Below, one piece after another: positions 1-10,487 of a stretch of DNA of 64,000 bases. Source of the DNA: Scilla litardierei (Eukaryota; Streptophyta; Magnoliopsida; Asparagales; Asparagaceae). The stretch is taken from positions 42,207,375 through 42,271,374 of the forward strand of contig CM061142.1 of assembly GCA_030789695.1 (NCBI GenBank). The letters are read 5' to 3'. The position numbers and the translations under genes are program-made. Under the pieces are notes generated by a model. It was not told the origin of the DNA and did not search any database. It saw nothing but the letters and a program-made list of their open reading frames with translations. The first letter of the stretch is position 1, and the number at the start of each line of letters is the position of its first letter.

Positions 1-666
1 GTGCAGGGGTATATGGTTCCTTGTTTTCATATTCAAATTCATCTTACTGGACAATATATGTTTCTTTGTGTGTTAAACTTCTTAAACAACTACTGCAATG
101 TATCAGAATTATATATTACCTTATATGATGAGAAGGGGAAATGGTTTTTGGTGGAGGTAATGGAAACATAATGTGAATAAAAAATTGTTCTAAACTGCTG
201 ACATAGTGAGAAGAATGAGAGAGTTTAAGACATGATGAAGCACATGAAGAGGGTGAGTAAAGATACAGTTCTGTTTTTGTTTGTATTGGTAGAGATTTGT
301 ACATTAGCAAATGTGTAATGCATGTTCTTTCACATCTCATGCTTCCATAGTTCCATTTGCTTCTCTGAACTTCTGACAAGCTGACTTGGTAGTTATTTGA
401 AATCTGTAAGGATTTGATTCTCTAGCTTGTTATTTATTTGAACATATTGCAGGTTTAATTACTGCAGGTTATTTCAAAATTATTGCAGGTTTAATTACGG
501 CAGGTCTAGCTTGTTATTTCAAAATACTGCAGGTTTAACAGGTTTAATTACGCTGCATATCTTCATGTTTTGTTTGAAAAAAATACATGATGCACATATG
601 CTATAAACGAATGACGATGTAATTAAGCCATCATCTCCCTGTTAATGTATCTCTGCCTGTCATCAG
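1..666. other. Non-coding DNA, probable intron upstream of the hydrolase exon
   Basis: AT-rich sequence without a convincing coding frame. Near 450-560 a short phrase (about 17 bp, around tgcaggtttaattac) recurs three times, a small local duplication. The stretch ends in a good splice acceptor (cag at 664-666) directly before the recognised exon, so it is read as intron. Confidence 0.5.
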
Positions 667-792
667 GAAATGGTCGAGTGGAAACACAAAAGCAAAATAG
701 ATGGAAAGATGCACGCTTGTGGGCACGATGCACATGTTAGCATGCTACTTGGGGCTGCAAAAATATTGCAAAATCTCATAGCTTCATTACAG
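667..792 (+). pseudogene. IAA-amino acid hydrolase (ILR1-like, M20 peptidase family) single exon, gene fragment or part of a split gene
   Basis: The 42 codons between a cag acceptor (666) and a gtaggt donor (793) encode a peptide containing HACGHDAH, a metal-binding signature of plant ILR1/ILL amidohydrolases. Before it lies [13 protein letters not shown] and after it MLLGAAKIL, both typical of the family. These enzymes release free auxin from amino-acid conjugates, usually in the ER; the Cys and His of the motif are metal ligands. Exon phase is 0 at both ends, matching the exon I expect between the ADMDALP-type and the FQPAEEGG-type segments. Neither neighbouring exon is seen: nothing like FQPAEEGG follows before the transposons, and the upstream exon would lie outside the window. 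It is either a gene with very large introns or a stranded fragment; pseudogene is my cautious choice. Confidence 0.8.
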
Positions 793-1083
793 GTAGGTGT
801 GCCTCTAATTAACCCCATGCTAATTAAGTCCATTAATTATTATGTTTCTCATCACATTGGGGGTAAAAGAGGGCATTATGCTTCACGATTAAGTAGTACA
901 TACATGGAAATAGAATGCATTATGAATGATGTGATTTAGGGTGTATTTTTTACCTCTGCAATTTGGCTGGAATCTACGGCAAGCTATAAAAATGATGCTG
1001 CATTCATGTTGTTTATCAGTTTATGCAACAATTCTCTTATGGGAGCAAGAAGTGCATTTCAGAGCAAGAAGCATTTATTTTTT
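793..1083. other. Non-coding DNA after the hydrolase exon
   Basis: Starts with a gtaggt splice donor and has no further exon that I can recognise. Short open frames here have no family features. Confidence 0.4.
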
Positions 1084-1243
1084 ACAGGGTACCCAGAACC
1101 AACCTAGAACCATAGGGTCCGGGTAGGTTCTGGGTATAGGGTCCAACTGGTTAGGTTCTGGGTCCAACTTTTAAGAACCGGTCCCTTACTGGGTAGGGTC
1201 CGGGTAACATAAAAAACAGGGTACCCGGACCCGCACACCCCTA
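1084..1243. repeat. GGGTACCC/GGGTCCGGG-rich MITE-like remnant
   Basis: Dense short repeats of gggtacc, gggtccggg and ggttctggg. The right edge (acccgcacacccctag) resembles the CTAGGGGTGTGCGGG-type end of plant hAT-like non-autonomous elements. The left end is less clear, so the boundary and class are tentative. Confidence 0.4.
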
Positions 1244-1351
1244 GTTAGGAACAACGGGAATTGAAAAGAAGCAGCAAATGCCAGCCAAAAGCGGCTAGAC
1301 CCACGCGCGTTGTGACTGCCCCCTCACGCTGATCACATGACAGATCGTTCT

Positions 1352-1536
1352 GATAGGAATGGCAATATTGCAGGGCGTGGCGAGTATTTAACTACTCAAG
1401 CTTGCCCCGACGCATCTACAGGTCGGGTCGGGTCGGGTCGCGGGCCGGGGTAGGGCGGGTTCTTTCTTACCAAAACCGGGTCGGGTCGGGTCGGGCCGAT
1501 CGGTGATTCGGTTCAGGTCATTAGTGCCATCCATAT
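1352..1536. mobile_element. Small hAT-like MITE with GGATGGCA-type ends
   Basis: Left end ggaatggcaatat and right end attagtgccatcc are imperfect inverted repeats. The interior is rich in gtcgggtcggg and ggcgggt, as in common plant hAT MITEs whose ends read TAGGGATGGCA. No coding capacity. Confidence 0.5.
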
Positions 1537-1694
1537 GAATCCAAATAAAAATTTTATTTGTAAATTGGGAGAATTTTGATTTATTTTGTAATTTGGAATT
1601 GGGAATTGGCCTAATTAGGAGAACCGTGGAATAGAGTATGAGTTATGGGTTATTCGCTGACTGCATGGTCCGCATCAAAATAGTAAGGTTTTTT

Positions 1695-1822
1695 AGAACC
1701 TCTATAGTTTACCGGGGTGGGCCGAGGTGCATACAAAGCTCAAGCTTGCCCCAACCCGGCCCCCGCGGGTCGGGTCAAAACCAGGTCGGGTCGGGCGGGT
1801 CAGACCATTACTGCCATCCCTA
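1695..1822. mobile_element. Second GGATGGCA-type MITE fragment
   Basis: The phrase ctcaagcttgcccc plus gtcgggtc tracts repeats that of the element at 1352-1536. The right end (accattactgccatcccta) is a good terminus; the left end is eroded. Confidence 0.45.
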
Positions 1823-1964
1823 CGTTCTCAAGATTGCATTTTGAACTTTGAAGTGTGGGTCGGATCTGGGGTTGAAAATGGGCTAGGGTTGGCCCAATGA
1901 CCACTGGCCCGGTCCTAAAAAAGCACAGCCCTGAACCGACATTTGCAAAAAGAAAATTGAGTTT
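1823..1964. other. Host flank of copia-1
   Basis: Contains GGCCC-rich phrases that loosely mirror those at 43730-43770 on the other side of copia-1, so copia-1 may have landed in another MITE. No gene seen. Confidence 0.3.
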
Positions 1965-2094
1965 TGTTGTGAAGGAGAAACATGTTTGGAGAAGGTTCAG
2001 ATCTAGGAAGCCCTTAGCCTCCTTTATATACTATTTATATTTGTTACTCATGTGGGTGGATACCCAATAGGCCCAATGGATCCTATTTATAACA
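1965..2094 (-). repeat. copia-1 3' LTR (130 bp)
   Basis: Reverse-complement reads TGTTATAAATAGG...CACAACA, matching 43568-43695. A TATA-like stretch (tataaatag, tatataaagg) lies mid-LTR. Confidence 0.85.
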
Positions 2095-2440
2095 CTTCTC
2101 CTTATCCAACCAATGTGGTATACTCGACTTATCAATACTGAATGATTAATTAGTACTAATGAGTATCTTAAAGGGTGGATACTTCTAGATCCAAGTTAGG
2201 GAACACTGTCTCGTTAAAACCCTTTAGCTATGGAAAATCCTGTGGGAAAAAACCAATAGCGAATGGAAAAGAGTATAGCACTCCATAACTTCCCCTGATT
2301 TGGGGATGTGTCGAAGGGTGGATACTTCTGGATTCAGAGTTAATGTGGTTGCCTCGTTAAAACCTTGACTATGGAAAACCCGGTGGGAAAAACCACTAGC
2401 CAAGAAAAAGAGTACAACACTACAGTTGACTCCCCCTTAT
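2095..2440 (-). repeat. copia-1 repeated module before the purine tract
   Basis: At least two copies of a roughly 140-bp module containing, on the minus strand, a CCCAC(C)GGGTTTTCCATAG phrase, then AAGG/AAACC TTTTAACGAGGCA, a GGATCCAGAAGTATCC phrase and a purine-rich gggaag. The same modules stand before the 3' LTR of copia-2. The phrase about TTTTTCCCACTGGGTTTTCC and AACGAGGCA is, as I recall, common in 3' regions of plant copia elements; its role is unknown to me. Confidence 0.7.
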
Positions 2441-5186
2441 CTGATCAAGCTTCAGGCTTGCAGATATCCTATATATCTATACATTAATCTCATATGCGTC
2501 TATACATCCATCTCAGCTACAACATTCCGAAAGCAAATGTAAAGTACAAACTTGTCACGCCCCGATCTCCAGAATACCCGAAACTTTAATTTTTTTTCGA
2601 AACCTATTTCAAGCCACAGAGGTCAGAATTAAGTAGAAACACACAACAAAATTTCAAAATTCCAAAGAGGCAGATTTTACATGGAATTTCAAGGGTAATT
2701 AGTGAAATTGAAACATGGCACATAAAATTTCAATCACCCCTAATACAAATTGAGCAAACCAAGATATAAAAACATAATAGAATAAAACCCTAAATAGATT
2801 TCCCAATCAAAGTTAGTATCCTACCTCAAAAAGCTTGATTTCCTTCTCTCCTTCTCCTTCTCCTTCTTTCTTCTCCACCTTCTTCCCACTTGCAACCACT
2901 TGAGATTCTTGATTTTTGTGAGGGAGAATTAGGGTTTTAGAGTGAAGAAGCTGGAGAAAAGAGGGAGGGTGTGGCCGGTCAAGCTAGGAGAGGAAGAGAG
3001 GAAGGAAAGAGAGAAGATGAGAGAAGGTTAAAGAAAGAAAAAGAAAGAGAATTCTAAAGAATTTTCTACACCATCCTTAGCTTCTCCCATAAGCCATGTA
3101 CAAATCAAAATGATTAAAATACCCTTCCAAAAATACCCCTCAACTTCCATGTATTCACAAGTTTGCCATTACTTTATGCACACACCACTTTACTATGTAC
3201 ACACACCTCATGTAGCCCAAATGACCATTTTTCCCCTCACCTTCCTAAAAATTTATGAGGGTTGCCATTAACCCCTAATCCCTTTTCACACTAGCATAGC
3301 TCTCCCTACACACATCCATGCACATCTATGCATGTATACATGCATTACACACACATCTAATATATACGCGTTATATAACACACACGATGTCATTCGCACT
3401 TCTCCCGCATTCACATTTCGCATTCCCTTTCCTTAGCCAGGTATAACGGCCCATTGCCCCTTGCACTACGTTGCATACATCGATATCCACAATTAATTCA
3501 TGTCTATGTATGCATCATAGGTAGAAATACCACGTGTATACAGTTGAATGCACGTATGGTTCAAAATAGGGCATTACAAAACATCACTCATCTATACAAG
3601 TTTCACTCATATAAGACAGAAGCTGAAACTAAAGGAGCGCTGCGAACTTGGTAGACAGCTCCACGTCTTAATCGTCATTGTCTGCGAGGTACTTCAGGAC
3701 CTGGCTTTGTATGTTCTTGAACTGCTTCTTGGATGATGAACTTCTCGGGATGGTAGGAGGATGTAGACTTGGGAGGATTCTCTGTAATCTTCAGGAAATG
3801 GACGTCCCTTTTATGCTATTCATCGTGATGATCTGTAACCTGCATATGCAAATACATTTAACACGGATGATTTTTCCTCGATCCTTGAAGATAGCGCAGA
3901 AGCTACATATCTCTGGTCCAGTGGTACGCTGCAGGCGCTGCACTGTACCTGGCTAATAGCTATACTGCTGACGCTAAAAAAAGATGCATGCAGTTGGCCA
4001 GGTAAAAGAGTGTTTCAAAGACACTTATGGTACTTCTGGACCTTATATATTCTTCCCCTTTTCCAGCTAACAGAAAAGGAGTCTTTTAATGTATATCCAT
4101 ACGACCAAATAAGTGTATTTAGTGGAGAATGATTTTCATGTTTCTTCATCAATCGTCATTGTATGAACTTTTCATCTTCGGGATGATCAATAATAGTTCA
4201 TCTTCAGGGTGATTAATGTCATCATCAGGATGATAGTTCATCTCCAAGATGATAGTTCATCTTCAGGATGATTAATGTCATCTTCAGGATGATAGTTCAT
4301 CTTTATGATGATAGTACATCTTCAGGATGTTGTATTCTGTAAGCCAAGAATTTATGCCTAGCTGGGACTTTCATATCATATCATATCATATTTGATAGAT
4401 ATGCTTTAACAAATATTTCGGTATTTTCTCTTCAGGCGATCCGATAATATTTTGAGTTATTAAAATAATCTCAATTATTTTAATTTGCTCTCTTAAAAAT
4501 AATACTGTTTTAAGAGGTGCAAACAACAACCTTTTAGTATGAGTCCTTTAAAGATCTCTGTCTAGATAGTCTTTTCTTTAATCATATTTTTAATATATGT
4601 CCCAGAAAAAGGAAAGTAAAGAAAATTTTTATACATGCAATTGAAGAAATTTTATATAGGCAATGTTGTCACATCCAATAGCAACATCACCCAAAAATTC
4701 CCTCCTTTACCATTCGTTGGGTTACGCCTTTACATAAACCAGTCGATGCTTCAGATTCATCTTGTAAGTGAGTTCAGCTCATCTTACTTGATTACTGCCT
4801 GGTTTGAACGATTTATACCTCTAAAACTATAGCAAATTAAAATGCTTATAGCTAACAATTTTATTATAATTCTCCAATAATACTCAGTTATCCCACAGGA
4901 TTTGATATCATTTTTGATATCAGGACTTCAGGTCCATACACCCCATATTTCATAAGTGAGTTCAACTCACCTTATTATTACCGCATTCCACATTATTATA
5001 ATTTGGCCAAATCTCTATGTTTGCTTCAAGCAAAGTAGAGTTGTGAGAACGATATTTTATATTTAACTGTCAAAATGAAATATGAGCGAATTTGTCGACA
5101 AAATGTGTTCTTTCTTGCCCAAAACTCACCTCGTACGTACTATAATTTGATTTCTCCCATAAATGTCTCCTTCACGGGGCGTTGAA
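2441..5186 (-). other. copia-1 interior, 3' part: hairpin-rich, non-coding
   Basis: No open frame with family features. Colinear with copia-2 around 48940-49079 and 58550-59750. Includes short hairpins with TTCAG loops (2446-2460, 4198-4212, 4316-4330, 4923-4935). It also has longer AT hairpins at 4459-4484 (11-bp stem, 4-nt loop) and 4490-4516 (9-bp stem). Confidence 0.7.
4165..4335 (-). repeat. Tandem array of CATC-TTCAG-GATG hairpins in copia-1
   Basis: About nine irregularly spaced copies of a TCATC/GATGA stem enclosing a 5-nt loop (TTCAG, ATCAG, TCCAA, TTTAT, TTCGG). In one copy (4316-4330) both stem ends change together to ACATC/GATGT. The homologous array in copia-2 is at 58850-59010. 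Confidence 0.75.
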
Positions 5187-5191
5187 GAAGT

Positions 5192-7499
5192 TGTAACGAC
5201 CTGTTTTCATCAACACAACTATTTACGTATTTAACCTATTTTTAAATTTTTTAAAAAACAATTTTATAATGGTTCATCAGAAATTTTAAGTGATTTCAAA
5301 ATTTCTTATAAAAATATTTTGAAGTATCGACTAGTTATGAAGTATTTTAGTAAGTTCGGGTTTCATCAAATACCTCTGAATAATCTGATAAAAATTCATT
5401 TTCAATTATTACCGTTTTGGTTTGATAAATTAATTTTCTATACAAACAACATCAAAATATTTTCAAACTTCTACAGTATCATTCAATGATCATGTAGGGC
5501 TTCCCATATTAATTTCGTAATTTTCTGAAGTCAAATCAATAGAGATCCGCAAACCCGCTTCCTAAACGTTTTGGCCTAAAACTCGTATTTCCGTAGTTCA
5601 AACCCTGAAACGGATCTCGTATTCGCGATCCTCGTGACGATACGAACCCGTTGGTATGTTTTTGTAATTTTTCGGACACGTTTACTAGTAGGAGCAAAAT
5701 CGTAATTTCATACTTTTAATTGTTTTACTAATTATGTTTAATCACTTTTACTAATTATTTTTACTACCCTAATTTTTTTTACTAAATCTGTTTAGCAGCC
5801 CCTATGAAAAACGTGGGAGGTATAGTCTACGTTTAGTCTAACCCTCCCAACCAATTCATTTAAAGTTCTTAATGACTCTACTAATACAATTTGATTATAA
5901 ATTAAGCCCATTACCCCTACACTCTCACAGGCAACATCTTCCCCTCTTCCCCTATTTTTAGCAACAACCCTAAACTCACGCAAACCCACACACACAGTTT
6001 CCATTTCTATCAACTCTCTCTTCTTCGTTTTCTCTTCCCCCAAACACACACTATCTCTCAACCCTCTATCCATAACCCTATCCTAAACTCACGCAACCCG
6101 CAACCATCGCACACAGCTCTCTCCCTCTCAACTCTCTCTCTTGTTAAACCCACTCTCTCTCCCTATCAGTTCTCTCTCTTTCCTCTCACTCAAGCCCAAC
6201 CCACGGCAGACTCGCGCACGCGCCCCCTCTCCCCTGTCTCCGACCCGATGCCAAGTCGCCGTCACCCACCGTTTGATGGCAAAGCCCGGAGCTCTGACCA
6301 CCTGCTCCGATCAGCCTCACCCTGTGCTACGCCTTCGCCCAGGCATCGCCGTAGTCGACCCAGCTCCTTCTGCATCTTCACCGAAGCACCGCCGACTAAC
6401 CCTGACAGCCTCGTTGCCGTGCAACGTCAAGGAGCAGCAACCCCCCTCGAAGACTCCGAGCTCTCTCTCTCTCTCCCGCTCTTCGTTCTTCTCGACAAGA
6501 GCCCAACACTCTCCGCCCCGTTGCTACAGCGACCCCGACGCCATCGACGTCAAACGCCCCAAGCAGCACGCTCAGATGCCGCACAGCCAGAAGCTCCAAC
6601 GCCGCTGCTCCCTTGCTCCTCTGCCCCGCCTCCGGGTTCGCTGTACGCCGTCGCTGCAGAAGTTGTCGTCGATCGCCTCTCCTTTGTCATCGCCCCCACG
6701 AGCCCGCCTCCGGCATCGAAGCCCCTGGCGTCGAAGCCCCTTGCATGTGTACGCGTAAGAACGAAGGATATAACGTAAAAAAAAAACACACACACACACA
6801 CATATAACTATATATACCTATACGTAATGGAAATCCGTATATACACGTATTATTATAGTTATTACATAGTTTAATAGCCTAAAATTCATAACTAATCATA
6901 TAGGCCTCAGAAAAATGTGAGACTGGCTCTAGAAAATCAGAAATGATATTCTGGATCCCTTGGCGCTAGTTTTGTCTCAATCAGACGCTTAGTTTTTCCA
7001 GAATAAATTTTTAACCATAAAAGTTAAATATGTTATTTTCGTTCAAAAATCCGTAACTAGTTATTTTCACATACACTGATATGTGATAAAAATATATGTT
7101 ATAGTACTATTCGAGACGGTCACTTTGACTGCTCATTTGCAATTTTCTGATACAGATCGCATTTAGGAGAAATTATTGAATAATTACGTTACTTAATTGA
7201 AAATTAGTTTTTAAATCTATTTTGAGCTTTTAAAAATTATAAAAATTAATATAAGTTTCAGAAAAATATTTTCTCTTACAGTAAAATTATTTTCGTTATA
7301 TGTAGCCTATATAAAAATTTAGAACGATTTCTAACACCGTTTCAACCAGTTTTAAAAATCAAAACAACCAAGTTTAATAAATAGAAATAGGGTAGCCTAT
7401 AACTAATGATTTCTTGTGTTTGCAGGTACCAATTCTAGTGAACCAACATCTTTATAAGCTCTGTCTCTAACCTCGTCTTACTACGACGATCTCAAAAGT
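5192..7499 (+). repeat. Solo LTR, first segment
   Basis: AT-rich start, then a GC-rich, CT-rich stretch at 5930-6780 that reads open in several frames at once (5'-leader-like), a short (CA)n at about 6785-6803, then an AT-rich part. Interrupted at AAAGT (7495-7499) by gypsy-2. The 205- and 176-codon frames inside the GC-rich block overlap each other and have no family features, so they are not called genes. Confidence 0.75.
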
Positions 7500-7947
7500 T
7501 GTCACGCACCGCTTCCCAAAATGGATGCGAGGACGAGACGAAGGTCCGCATGGGCCGGAGCTGTGAGCTCAGACCCAATAAGCGTCTGTAGAGATACCAT
7601 CTAAAGATTTACAGGTTCTTGCATTTAAAAAGTTCATAACAATAATAATAAACTACTCGAAATTTTCATTCATTTATAAAAAGGTAATGTCCAGCACATA
7701 ACAAGTCTAATAAAGGATGCTAAGCATGGCTACAAATGCAGAAAGGAAACTAATGGTGCGAAGCACCCAACCTAGACAGAAAGTAAATCGATGCTACACA
7801 CCCAAACTAAAAAGCAGTAAACCTCCAAAGGTCAGCAACGGTGAGGAACCTCTGCGTCTGGTCCTCGTCAGGCACGTACTCTAGATCAACGTCCTCCGGC
7901 TACAAGTCCTGGAGTAAAGCTGGCTCGTCCTTGTACTCTGTCTCGGT

Positions 7948-7991
7948 ACCTGACGTACAACACCCAAGAGAAAAGGGGCTGTACGTCAGGT
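7948..7991 (-). other. R/U5 hairpin of gypsy-2 (3' LTR copy)
   Basis: Perfect 12-bp arms ACCTGACGTACA (7948-7959) and its complement (7980-7991), with a 20-nt loop holding CCCCTTTTCTCTTGGGTG on the minus strand. The copy in the other LTR (25480-25523) is also perfect. The loop, but not the stem, is shared with gypsy-1. Confidence 0.7.
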
Positions 7992-8289
7992 AAAGTCTAC
8001 AAAGAAAGGTTAGACTCTACTGCAAGTGTAAAGGAATTTAAGAGCGACATTTAAAATTGATTTAAAATGATATGGTGCAACATCATGACATATATAAGTA
8101 AGGAAAAGTAAAGACTGTGCAGAAAGTAAGCGTGACAGGAAAAATCGTAGCGTAAGCTACCGAGACAAGACTAGACCAGGCTAGACGAGACTGTGTGACA
8201 CCAAGCGACTCGACATCAAAAGGGTTCACGCCTTAAGATTAGAAAGTGGCCAAAATCTCTAACCTGGTGGCCGCTCAACCCTACCCCAC

Positions 8290-8570
8290 TCCCAAGACAA
8301 GACAAGACAAGACAAGACTGTATAGAACCACTCACTCTAGCTTGGTGAGTGCCTCTATCTCCACGGTCTGCAGGGTCAACCACTCACTCGGTGGGTGACG
8401 AGCTTCCCGTAGGTGAATCTGTACCACTGTATATGACCACTCTCTCTGGCTCAATGAGTGCCTCTATCCCCATGGTCTGCTGGGCTACTCACTCTAGATC
8501 GGTGAGTGACAGGCTTTTCGTAGGTGAATCTGTACAAGTGATCACTCTCTCTATCTTGGAGAGTGCCCTA
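8290..8570 (-). repeat. GACAA microsatellite and ~100-bp tandem repeat in gypsy-2 3' LTR
   Basis: Five gacaa units (about 8294-8318) followed by about three copies of a unit containing cactcactc..ggtgagtg, gcctctatc and cccgtaggtgaat. The other LTR has the same array at 25836-26100. Confidence 0.75.
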
Positions 8571-9926
8571 TTGCCTGCAAGCTGTGTAAGACATGACGTG
8601 AACGATATTACATGACATGACGAGTGTATAGTTGTTCTAGGGTGTCCACATACACACACAGATAGTCCCTAACATGTTTGTAGTTTAATACCTAGACTTC
8701 GTTATCAAGTCTAGGCTATCGTGAGGGGGTCCTGGACGCTATCATTTCACATCTGGTTCTCTTTACAGTTTTAAGAAGAAAGTGGTTTGGACATGGTCGT
8801 AACTACGCAAGTGGCGGCACTTGCCTGTGGTGGCGATTAGAATGTCCGTCGGAGGTGTCTTGTCTCGATCGTCACGTCGGTCAACGTCCACTGTCACAAG
8901 TCAACGACGGGTGTCAGGTCGCGTTTTTAGAAGTTCCTATTATGGTAAATTTCTAATTTGATTGTGGCTAACTTTTCAGTTTTCATGTCAAGTCCGAAAG
9001 TTTAACCTATTCGACGATTCTATCCTATGTGCACAATCAAACAGTCTGATCGTCGATTCTAGCTGTTATAACGGTTTAATGGTGCAGAAAATAAATTTAG
9101 TGATTAAGTTGTCAGATTTTAATTAGGCTTTCAATACCGTACGGTTTGGGTTGCTACGAGTGAAAATACCAACCTAGTGCGACGAACGCGCACGGGTCAG
9201 TGTCGGATCTGGAACGGCGGCTGTGCTCGGTTTTCTCGACTGTGGGTAGAATAGTAGGGATCGTCTCGACTGTGGGTAGTACAACGAGATGACACGACAA
9301 TGGGTACGGCGTCGAGATCGCTTCGGTTTCGAGTAGCATAACGAAACAACACGGGGACAACTACAACGTCAGGGAAACGCACGAGATCTACGACGTGCGT
9401 GGACTCTTAGGAGCAAGGGGGATGCCAGGGATAGGAGGAGGCTGAAGGGGCTCGCGCAGCCCGAGGGGTGGCCGGAGCAACGGTCGGCGGCGATGAGACC
9501 GACGGTTTGAAGGAGCAAGGACAGATCTGAGTTTTTACGGGCTGTTTTGGATCTGTAGCATAATTACCGCGGCTTGAGGGGTAGCAAGGGCTGAAATAGG
9601 TAGAGGGAGTCGGGAGGAGGTCATTGGCGGTGGAGTGGGTCACCGGCGGTGGAGTGGGTCGCCGGCGGCAGCTGGAAAAGGCCGACCGTGAGTTTTTCGG
9701 CGGACTGGGCGGCTGTGTGCGGGAAAATGGCAGATCCGGTGGTTTTGATGACTTGCGAGGAGGAGGAGAAGAGGGAGGAGGGAGAGGAAGTTGACCGGAG
9801 GTATGTGGGGTGGCCGGAGCCCTCGCTAGTGGCAAGAAGCTCTGTTGCGTGAAGAAGTGGGCGGCGGCTATCAATGTGCGTGAGAAACCCAAGTGCGTGA
9901 GTGGGGGAGATATAACATGTTATTTG

Positions 9927-9944
9927 CTATATAGTGTATAAAAG
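9927..9944 (-). promoter_or_regulatory. Candidate TATA region of the gypsy-2 LTR
   Basis: On the minus strand TTTTATACACTATATAG stands just before the GC-rich leader; the same place in the other LTR (27450-27470) keeps TATATAG. Confidence 0.4.
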
Positions 9945-10473
9945 AGGTATATTCTAGGTTGATTGGAGAGAGGGTGTGAGAGAGGGGGAGGGTAGATTTT
10001 AGGTGAGATTAGCTATAAGAGTCATATGTGATACGTAATCAATCATATTAGATTTAGGTTAGAATTTGAATTTCAAATTGATTAGGCTAATTGGGTTTTG
10101 AATGTAATTAGTATGATAGGTTAGGCAAACGATGTCCAAAAATTATGAGAAAAATATCGAGACGATCGTGACGATGAGAGGCTCGAGGATACGATGGTAG
10201 ATCAAGTGTCAGGTTCACGAAAAACGAACTAAAAATTATAGAGGTCCAACATCGAAGTCTAAAGTTATGACGCCCCTTCAATCAAAGCTGATTTGTGGGA
10301 GAACGATTTGTGAAATGACATTCACCAAAAATCCCACAAATAACTACTCTCTCCGAGGGTCACAACGACATATCACATCGCACGTTTCGAATACAAGAGG
10401 AAGCCAAATAAAATACGCGTACGAAAAAGGACGTACACGCAGAAATACATATGATCGGAAAACGACCGTTATA

Positions 10474-10487
10474 TCCTACCCACCTTA
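10474..10487 (-). other. gypsy-2 polypurine tract
   Basis: Minus strand reads aaggtgggtaggata directly before the 3' LTR, preceded by ccgaggacagaat. The same block with small changes precedes the 3' LTR of gypsy-1, -3 and -4. Confidence 0.75.

Larger units (their letters stand above)
7500..10473 (-). repeat. gypsy-2 3' LTR
   Basis: Matches 25027-27998 along its length. Read on the minus strand: start TATAACGG (TGTAACGG in the other copy), TATA region near 9927-9944, GC-rich leader 9400-9890, GACAA repeats and a ~100-bp tandem repeat (8290-8560), hairpin plus acidic frame (7852-7991), U5 end ...GCGTGACA. Confidence 0.95.

Noticed and set aside
1087..1243. Complete transposon with inverted ends
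   Set aside because: The gggtaccc words at both edges are in the same orientation or self-complementary; only the right end looks like a true terminus.
6141..6778. Overlapping 205- and 176-codon plus-strand frames in the solo LTR
   Set aside because: Both are open in the same GC/CT-rich leader block, rich in Ser/Pro/Arg, with no family features; composition effect.
9407..9892. 161-codon minus-strand frame in gypsy-2 LTR
   Set aside because: Leader of an LTR, Pro/Ser-rich; the other LTR copy has a shifted frame with a different start, so not conserved as protein.
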